DNA from: JBDRGD01 sp043818095
GTDB lineage: Bacteria > Chloroflexota > Dehalococcoidia > Dehalococcoidales > RBG-16-60-22
Direction of reading: 5' to 3'
NCBI GenBank assembly: GCA_043818095.1
Contig: JBDRGD010000107.1
Coordinates: 1-19,850, forward strand
DNA length: 19,850 nt
The notes beneath the pieces were generated by a model. The model searched no databases and had not been told where the DNA came from. It saw only the letters and a program-made list of their open reading frames with translations. The translations under genes were made by a program, and so were the position numbers. Positions 14,996 to 19,850 of this stretch are shown piece after piece (positions within the stretch are counted from its first letter, which is position 1; every line of letters begins with the position of its first letter).

Positions 14996-15007
14996 TGTTT
15001 GCAAACA
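14996..15007. promoter_or_regulatory. Perfect 12-bp palindrome upstream of UGSC selenoprotein 1
   Basis: TGTTTGCAAACA is its own reverse complement and sits 20 bases upstream of the GTG start of the selenoprotein gene. A TTGACG hexamer lies next to it on the minus strand. It is the right size for a dimeric regulator half-site pair. No regulator gene for it is visible. Confidence 0.35.
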
Positions 15008-15102
15008 ACGTCAATCACCTTCGAGAATGCGAATCAGGGTAAGCGGTTCGGGCAAAGATAACGATTACTCCTTATCGGAACGCCGGGAATGCTCCGCGTC
15101 GT

Positions 15103-16383
15103 TTAACCCATGATGAGGTTCGGCAGGAAGGTAGACAGCGGCGGGAAAAAGATTACCACTAAAATCACCAGGAAAAGGGGCACGATGACCGGCCAGCCGT
15201 CAACGATATATTGTTCCGGGGTTGCCCCGGTTACGGCACAAGCCATGTACATCGCGTTCGCCACGGGCGGCGTCAACGCTCCAACCAGATTAACCAGACC
15301 GAAAACGACCCCGAAGTGCACCGGGTCAACACCGATTTCCCGGGCGATGGGCATCAGCAGCGGAATGAAGATGAGAACGAGGGCCGGACCCTCGATGAAA
15401 AATCCGAGGATAGTGAAGATGACGCTGACCATGACGAGGAAAATCAGGGGAGTGGCGAAGGTCTTCACAATCCCCATTATCATGGCGTCGGCTTTCATTA
15501 TGGTCAGGACCCAGCTGAAAATACCCGCCGCCGCAATAATGAAAAAAGTCTTGGCGGCGGCTTTTGCGGAACCGAGCAGGGTAGCCCATACGGCCTTAAG
15601 TTTCAATTCACGGTAAACCGCGGTGCCGACGATGAGGGTATAGACCACGCCTACCGCCCCGGCTTCCGTAGCGGTGAAGAGTCCCAGGCGCATTCCCCCG
15701 ATGATGATGATGGGGATTACCAGGGCCGGGAGAGCGGGCACGAAAGTCCGCACGCGCTGCCCCCAGGTGACCTTGGCCTCAGCGCGGTAACCCTTCAGCC
15801 GCGCGACGATGTAGCCGGCGGTAATCAGGGCAACCGCGATGACCAGTCCGGGAACCGCCCCGCCCAGCCACAGCCTCAGTATGGAAACGTTGCCGGCGGC
15901 GCCAATCATGATGAAAGCGATACTGGGAGGAATCATCGGTCCGATGACCGCTCCCGCGGCGATGATACCCGCGGTGTAGCCCCGGGGATAGCCCGCCTTA
16001 TACATACTGGGACCGAAAAGCGAACCGACCGCCGCGGCATCAGCAGTGATTGACCCTGACATTCCCGCCATAAGGGTATTGGTGACCACGGACACGTGGG
16101 AAAGTCCGCCCTTGATATGCCCCACCAATCCCTGGGAAAAGGTCACCAATCTCTCCGTGATGCCGGTGACGGTCATCAGGTTCCCCAGAAAGATAAACAG
16201 CGGGATTGCCAGCCAGGTCCAGGAATCTATCATGCCCACCATCTTGGTGGCGACTACCGGAGCGGAGATTTGCAGCCCGAAAACGAGCACGGCGACCGCC
16301 GAAATCCCCATGCTGAAGCCGATAGGCATTCCCAGCAATATGAAAAGGAAAAAGAGACCGAATAAAAGAACTAGATTAATCAA
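15103..16383 (-). CDS. dctM: TRAP transporter large membrane subunit DctM
   Basis: DctM is the ion-coupled transport subunit. The protein has 426 residues when started at the TTG at 16383-16381, a start that overlaps the dctQ stop (TTGA) and follows AGGA. A further in-frame TTG at 16431 would add 16 polar residues (QHHRQFSGCFR) ahead of the first helix and is less likely. It has about 12 membrane helices, with the family landmarks LLGMPIGFSMG, GSITADAAAVGSLFGPSMYKAGY (segments SITADAAA and MYKAGYP), a GPMIPPSI hairpin-type loop, and VNLVGALTPPVANAMYMA near the end. It works with DctQ and the binding protein DctP encoded upstream. A selenoprotein gene follows after 127 bases. Confidence 0.93.
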   Translation of the reverse strand: MINLVLLFGLFFLFILLGMPIGFSMGISAVAVLVFGLQISAPVVATKMVGMIDSWTWLAIPLFIFLGNLMTVTGITERLVTFSQGLVGHIKGGLSHVSVVTNTLMAGMSGSITADAAAVGSLFGPSMYKAGYPRGYTAGIIAAGAVIGPMIPPSIAFIMIGAAGNVSILRLWLGGAVPGLVIAVALITAGYIVARLKGYRAEAKVTWGQRVRTFVPALPALVIPIIIIGGMRLGLFTATEAGAVGVVYTLIVGTAVYRELKLKAVWATLLGSAKAAAKTFFIIAAAGIFSWVLTIMKADAMIMGIVKTFATPLIFLVMVSVIFTILGFFIEGPALVLIFIPLLMPIAREIGVDPVHFGVVFGLVNLVGALTPPVANAMYMACAVTGATPEQYIVDGWPVIVPLFLVILVVIFFPPLSTFLPNLIMG

Positions 16384-16904
16384 TGCCGTCCTAAAACACC
16401 CCGAAAACTGGCGATGATGTTGCGCCCGCAATAAAGCAGCATCAGACAGAAACCAACGAAAAGGCCCAACGGTATCAATACCCGGGGAAAACGGAGAATG
16501 ACGGATACATCGCCCATCGTGCTCTGTATCAGGTCAAACGCCTTGACGATAACGAACATTACGAAAGCGAATATCAGTACATCCACCAGCAGCGCGATGC
16601 CCATGCGCGGACGCAACGGCAACCGGTCCACGAGCATATTCATGGTAAAGTGAGTTCCCTCCCGGTGCACTGCCGCCGCACCGAAAAAGGTAAACCAGAC
16701 CAGCAGCAGCAGCGCCACCTCTTCCGTCCACGCCATCTGCTTGCCGCTGATGGGCAAATAGCGGACGAGGACACCGTAGAAGACTACCAGCACGATGCCG
16801 ACGGAAAACGTGACCAGTACCACGCCCTCGGTGTTTAGCCCGAGACGCAGCCACTTCCCGCGCGGTTTTTCGTCAGCGCTGCTGTCTTTCATCTCAGAGA
16901 CCAT
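16380..16904 (-). CDS. dctQ: TRAP transporter small membrane subunit DctQ
   Basis: The protein has 174 residues and four membrane helices (about 28-50, 65-85, 105-125 and 142-162), as expected. The conserved segment WTEEVALLLLVWFTFFGAA, shown by its core W-TEE-V, and the following HREGTHFTMNML (Gly-x-His pattern after the second helix) identify DctQ. The ATG at 16904-16902 is used here. The Met four codons in (16892) is an alternative, and neither has a strong ribosome site. The gene overlaps dctM by four bases. The N-terminal 20 residues are polar and charged, longer than needed. Confidence 0.9.
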   Translation of the reverse strand: MVSEMKDSSADEKPRGKWLRLGLNTEGVVLVTFSVGIVLVVFYGVLVRYLPISGKQMAWTEEVALLLLVWFTFFGAAAVHREGTHFTMNMLVDRLPLRPRMGIALLVDVLIFAFVMFVIVKAFDLIQSTMGDVSVILRFPRVLIPLGLFVGFCLMLLYCGRNIIASFRGVLGRH

Positions 16905-16939
16905 GTTTGCACCCGCAGACTGCTCGTCCCCACCGCGAA

Positions 16940-16970
16940 ACCAGGGCGAACGCGCTACGCCCGCCCTGGT
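16940..16970 (-). promoter_or_regulatory. Intercistronic hairpin between dctP and dctQ
   Basis: ACCAGGGCG (16940-16948) and CGCCCTGGT (16962-16970) form a 9-bp perfect stem with a 13-base loop, in the 98-base gap after dctP. There is no T-run on the minus strand. Such a structure behind a binding-protein gene commonly protects its message and partly stops transcription, giving more DctP than membrane subunits. Confidence 0.6.
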
Positions 16971-17002
16971 CCAATTACGCGGTTCAGGATACCGCCGGCA
17001 TC

Positions 17003-18037
17003 CTACTGCCCGAGCAGCAGGTTTACGAATTCCGGACTGTACTCGGTCTTGGCAAAATCATAGACCGGTTTTACCATTGCCTTCAGCTTGGCTTTCTCCC
17101 CGGGAGGAAGCACGGTGACGGTCGCGCCCAGTTCTTCCATCTTTTTGGCGCTCGTTACCCTCGCCCTCTCGATGGTCATGCTCAACCAGTCCCCGACCAC
17201 CTCATTACTCTCGAGGACGATGTCCTGAAGGTCTTTCGGCAGGCTGTCAAACCATGCTTTATTGGTCCCGTACACGGTGAAGGTGTAGACCCAGCCGCTC
17301 AGTAAAATGTTGGGGGCGACCTCATAGAACTTCTGCGTCAGCAGGGTTTCCGCGTCAAAGCTGACACCGTCAACGGTCCCGGCTTCCAGGGCGGTAAATA
17401 CCTCCCCCATGGGGACGGAGATCGGCTTCGCTCCCCAGGATTCCCAGGTCTTGATGTAAACGGGCGAAGGAGCCACTCTTATCTTCAGGCCCTTGTAGTC
17501 CTCGACCTTGGTAACCGGCCTGGTCGTGGCGTCATCCCGGGGACCGTAGCAGGTCCAGCCGATGGACTTCATGCCCGCCGCTTCCATCTTGTTCTCGATG
17601 TAGGCAATCGCCGGACCGTGATAGGCCAGCCAGGCATCCAGGGAACTATCCCACAGGAAAGGAAGGTCCAAGGCACCTACATCCGGTATCATTGAAGAAA
17701 GGTAGAGTAAAGCGTTGGGGGATACTTCAATCGCACCGGTCCTCGCCATTTCGACCAGCTCAGGCGATTTACCCAATTGGGCGCCCGGGAAATATTCGAA
17801 TTTGATACGCCCGCCGCTCCTCGCCTCGACAATGTTGCCGAATAGTTCGCTGGCGCGGGAAGTGGCTGCTTCCGGCGTCATGGCATGGGCGAGACGCATA
17901 GTGAACTGCGGCGCCGGAGCTGGTGCCGGTGCCGGAGATGGTGCCGGAGCGGGTGCCGGGGCGGCTGACTGGCATCCGGCTAATACAATAACAATAACAA
18001 GCAATAATCCGAGTAATAAGCGCCCGTATTTCCTCAT
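17003..18037 (-). CDS. dctP: TRAP transporter solute-binding lipoprotein DctP
   Basis: DctP captures the substrate outside the membrane. The protein has 344 residues. The ATG at 18037-18035 follows AAGGAGG. Residues 1-21 are a lipoprotein signal peptide with lipobox Val-Leu-Ala-Gly and lipidated Cys22, followed by a Pro-Ala linker (about 27-43) like that of the diheme lipoprotein at 474. Mature-domain landmarks are FEYFPGAQLG, GALDLPFLW, GLKIRVAPSP and FTALEAGTVDG. The Arg of KIRV is the family's usual carboxylate-binding residue, so the substrate is probably an organic acid. Its identity is not readable. An upstream promoter lies at 18133-18161, so dctPQM may be transcribed separately from the preceding selenoprotein gene. 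Confidence 0.93.
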   Translation of the reverse strand: MRKYGRLLLGLLLVIVIVLAGCQSAAPAPAPAPSPAPAPAPAPQFTMRLAHAMTPEAATSRASELFGNIVEARSGGRIKFEYFPGAQLGKSPELVEMARTGAIEVSPNALLYLSSMIPDVGALDLPFLWDSSLDAWLAYHGPAIAYIENKMEAAGMKSIGWTCYGPRDDATTRPVTKVEDYKGLKIRVAPSPVYIKTWESWGAKPISVPMGEVFTALEAGTVDGVSFDAETLLTQKFYEVAPNILLSGWVYTFTVYGTNKAWFDSLPKDLQDIVLESNEVVGDWLSMTIERARVTSAKKMEELGATVTVLPPGEKAKLKAMVKPVYDFAKTEYSPEFVNLLLGQ

Positions 18038-18132
18038 GGTCTGGTCCCTCCTTTAGACTGCGTTATCCTGGCTTCGTGTCTCTCCATCTTACGAAATAGC
18101 ATCACCCCTTCCTGTCAGCAAAGCGACACCTA

Positions 18133-18161
18133 ATTATACTCAACCAAATTACGAAACACAA
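18133..18161 (-). promoter_or_regulatory. Promoter candidate for the TRAP operon
   Basis: On the minus strand TTGTGT (18161-18156) and a perfect TATAAT (18138-18133) are 17 bases apart. They lie just behind the stop of the upstream selenoprotein gene and about 95 bases before the dctP start. Of the sites found here, this is the best combined match to the sigma70 pattern. Confidence 0.6.
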
Positions 18162-18164
18162 TAG

Positions 18165-19850
18165 TTATTCCAGGCGGCTGGCCGCCAGCACACCTTTCCA
18201 GTTGGCGGGGAGCTTAATCTCCCGGGTGGCGCACCCCTGCGAGCAGCGGATAAGGTCCGAATACTGGCATTCCCCGCCGGCAACCATGATGACGAAGCTG
18301 TCCGGAGAGTCCACCACGTGGATTGAGGTATCTTCGTTCGCCGTCAGGGGCATCCAGGAAGGCTGCGTGCGGGCCAGGTATTGCAGTTTATACTTGCCCC
18401 AGGGCATGACCGAATTAGCGTAAAGGTACTTGCGGATATCCTCCTTGGTCCAGCCCGCTTCCGCCAGCCGCTGCGCGTGCATCTGGTTCAGGACGATGAT
18501 GTACTGCCAGTCCAGCTCGTAGGGTAGCTGCCCCACGGAAAGGATGGTATCGACCATCGAATAGAGAATGTCGAAGCCTCCCTGGGAGACCTCGTTGATG
18601 CACATCGGCGGATGGGCGGCGGCGGCGGTGACGGTGTTCGAGCCGGGAGCGAAGCCGCGTTCTACATTGAGGGGCTGCCAGGCCGCCTTCTTACCCTGGA
18701 AGACCGGGTGCCGGTCCCTCTCCGCGACGCAGTAGGTGAACTCCTGGGCGCTGCCGTGGCACTTCATGTCGCTCACTCCCAGGTGGGCACCGCCGGTATT
18801 GGTCAGCACCAGCCTCAGGGAGCGCCCGATGGCGGCGTTGGCCCGGTGACCGCGACCGAAACACCCGACGCCCGACTCTACCTTTAAATCGGCAGCGACG
18901 GGACCATTGATGATGAGCAGCGGCGATACAGAGCCCGTGGTGGCCTGCATGCCGGCGGCCCCCCAGACCGCCTGCTCCGAGGCGGCGAACTCAGGGGCGG
19001 TAACCGCTTCCACCGCCGCGATGATGACCGGCAGGTAGGCGGGCTCCGCCCCTGCCATGACGGCGTTGATGGCGATGTTCCGCACGGTGGCTTTCCCCCA
19101 GTGCGGCGGTATCAGGCCGATGATTTCATCCGGGGAACGGTCCGTCCCCGTCAGCATCCGCGCCACCTCGGCCTCCGTAGGGGGGATGATGGGAAAGCCG
19201 TCCGTCCACTTTTTCTGATGGAACAGGTCATTGACGGCGCGCATGGCCTCCGCGGGAGAGCTCCCCCCGGCTTTGACGGTGGCCGGCTCCGGCTTGACGA
19301 CTATCTTTTTCGCGGTGGTCTTGACCGCCGCCGGCGCTTCCTGCGTCAGACCCACGATTATTTCATCGACAACGCTTTTGGCCCTCTCGGCGATAACCTG
19401 TTCGTTCAGGCCCGCCAGCGGGTGGGGAATCTCCACGGCGCGCAGCGAGGGCATTCCCTCGATGTCCGCAATCTGCCGTCCCTGGCGCATGAAGAAACTG
19501 GTGGCAATCATCACCGCAGGCGTTCCCAGCCTCTCCACCCCTATCGAGTCGCGGAAAATCCACGACGTGCAGGACCCTCAATCGCCGATGGCGGCAATAA
19601 TGCCGTCGCACTCCTCCGCCATGCGCTTGACGTTGTCGGCGCCCACGCTGATGGTCAGGTTATAGCGCACCAGTTCCACGCTGGGGACGCGCTCCCGCAA
19701 TAACGACCCCACCGCCTGCAGCAGCTTGTCCCCGTTAAGCTTGCCGTTCCAGAAAAGCCCGATTTTTTTGCCGTCGAGGTCTTTCAACCTCGGGGCGGCG
19801 CCGTGCACCGGCTTTTCGTACTCCGCCTCGGGATTCAGGACCTCAAGCTC
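18165..19850 (-). CDS. UGSC-family selenoprotein 2 (in-frame TGA at 19580-19578 read as selenocysteine; N-terminus outside window)
   Basis: The frame is open from the window edge (14 codons before the GTG at 19808, so that GTG is probably internal), through the TGA, to the TAA at 18167-18165. This gives 561 visible residues with Sec at visible position 91. The third strand DGIIAAIGD ends at Sec-Gly-Ser-Cys-Thr-Ser-Trp, as in UGSC selenoprotein 1. The following DSIGVERLGTPAVMIATSFF matches the family layout of helix then strand. After an Ala/Pro/Lys linker comes the large C-terminal domain (WTDGFPIIPPTEAEV, PPHWGKATVRNIAINAVMAG in segments). It differs clearly from its paralogue, so this is not a recent tandem duplicate. 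By comparison with the paralogue's start, perhaps 5-15 residues are missing. It lies upstream of the TRAP genes on the same strand. Confidence 0.88.
19548..19566 (-). promoter_or_regulatory. Candidate bacterial SECIS stem-loop of UGSC selenoprotein 2
   Basis: Eleven bases after the TGA, GUCGUGG pairs with CCGCGAC (7 bp, one U-G) around loop AUUUU. An 11-base gap between UGA and the upper stem is the same as in the classic E. coli fdhF element. The loop has no G unless the closing G-C pair is opened. Of the two candidates this is the stronger. Confidence 0.6.

Noticed and set aside
15211..16053. 280-codon open frame on the plus strand opposite dctM
   Set aside because: The minus strand encodes a typical TRAP large subunit. 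The antisense product is highly charged and without motifs.
16384..16431. TTG at 16431 as the start of dctM
   Set aside because: It would add a polar segment before the first helix, whereas the TTG at 16383 overlaps the dctQ stop and has AGGA upstream.
1..19850. Genetic code reassignment of TGA instead of selenocysteine
   Set aside because: TGA ends ccmA, ccmB, ccmD and dctQ at their expected family lengths, so it is a normal stop in this genome.

Overview
The window reads as part of an anaerobic or respiratory bacterial chromosome, GC-rich and densely coding. I think it is most likely Chloroflexota (Dehalococcoidia-like), probably from a metagenome. The grounds are multiheme and diheme cytochromes, a cytochrome c maturation locus with a Cys-type CcmE, lipoproteins with Pro-Ala linkers, and a tripartite transporter. 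No rRNA, tRNA or phylogenetic marker is present, so this placement is an inference.

Left block, + strand, 1-6862: cytochrome c biology. The 3' end of a probable multiheme cytochrome c is followed by a small diheme c-type lipoprotein. Then comes a tightly packed maturation cluster: ccmE, ccmF, a membrane-anchored accessory protein, ccmA, ccmB, ccmC and a tiny ccmD of 49 codons. CcmE carries Cys-x3-Tyr instead of His-x3-Tyr, the signature of the System I* variant. No ccmG, ccmH or ccmI is present in the window. CcmF ends in a four-Cys zinc-ribbon-like tail.

Middle block, + strand, 6919-10350: a two-component system (NarX/DegS-like kinase and NarL/FixJ-type regulator) lies directly behind the maturation genes. 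The kinase's extracytoplasmic sensor domain contains a CHTCH heme c attachment motif, so its sensor may itself be a substrate of the maturation machinery next door. A small membrane-anchored Cys-rich protein and a good intrinsic terminator close the block.

Central divergent pair: a TPP-dependent acetolactate-synthase-like enzyme (- strand) and a ketopantoate-reductase-family protein (+ strand) share a 171-bp divergent promoter region.

Right block, - strand, 19850-13302: a TRAP transporter (dctP, dctQ, dctM) is flanked on both sides by paralogous genes that automated annotation would break in two. In each, an in-frame TGA sits in the same context (Gly-Asp-TGA-Gly-Ser-Cys-Thr), the reading frame continues for several hundred codons, and a stem-loop follows the TGA. 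I read both as selenocysteine-containing UGSC-family proteins fused to a large conserved C-terminal domain. The layout suggests that TRAP import of an organic acid is coupled to selenoprotein redox chemistry. This is the most interesting system in the window.
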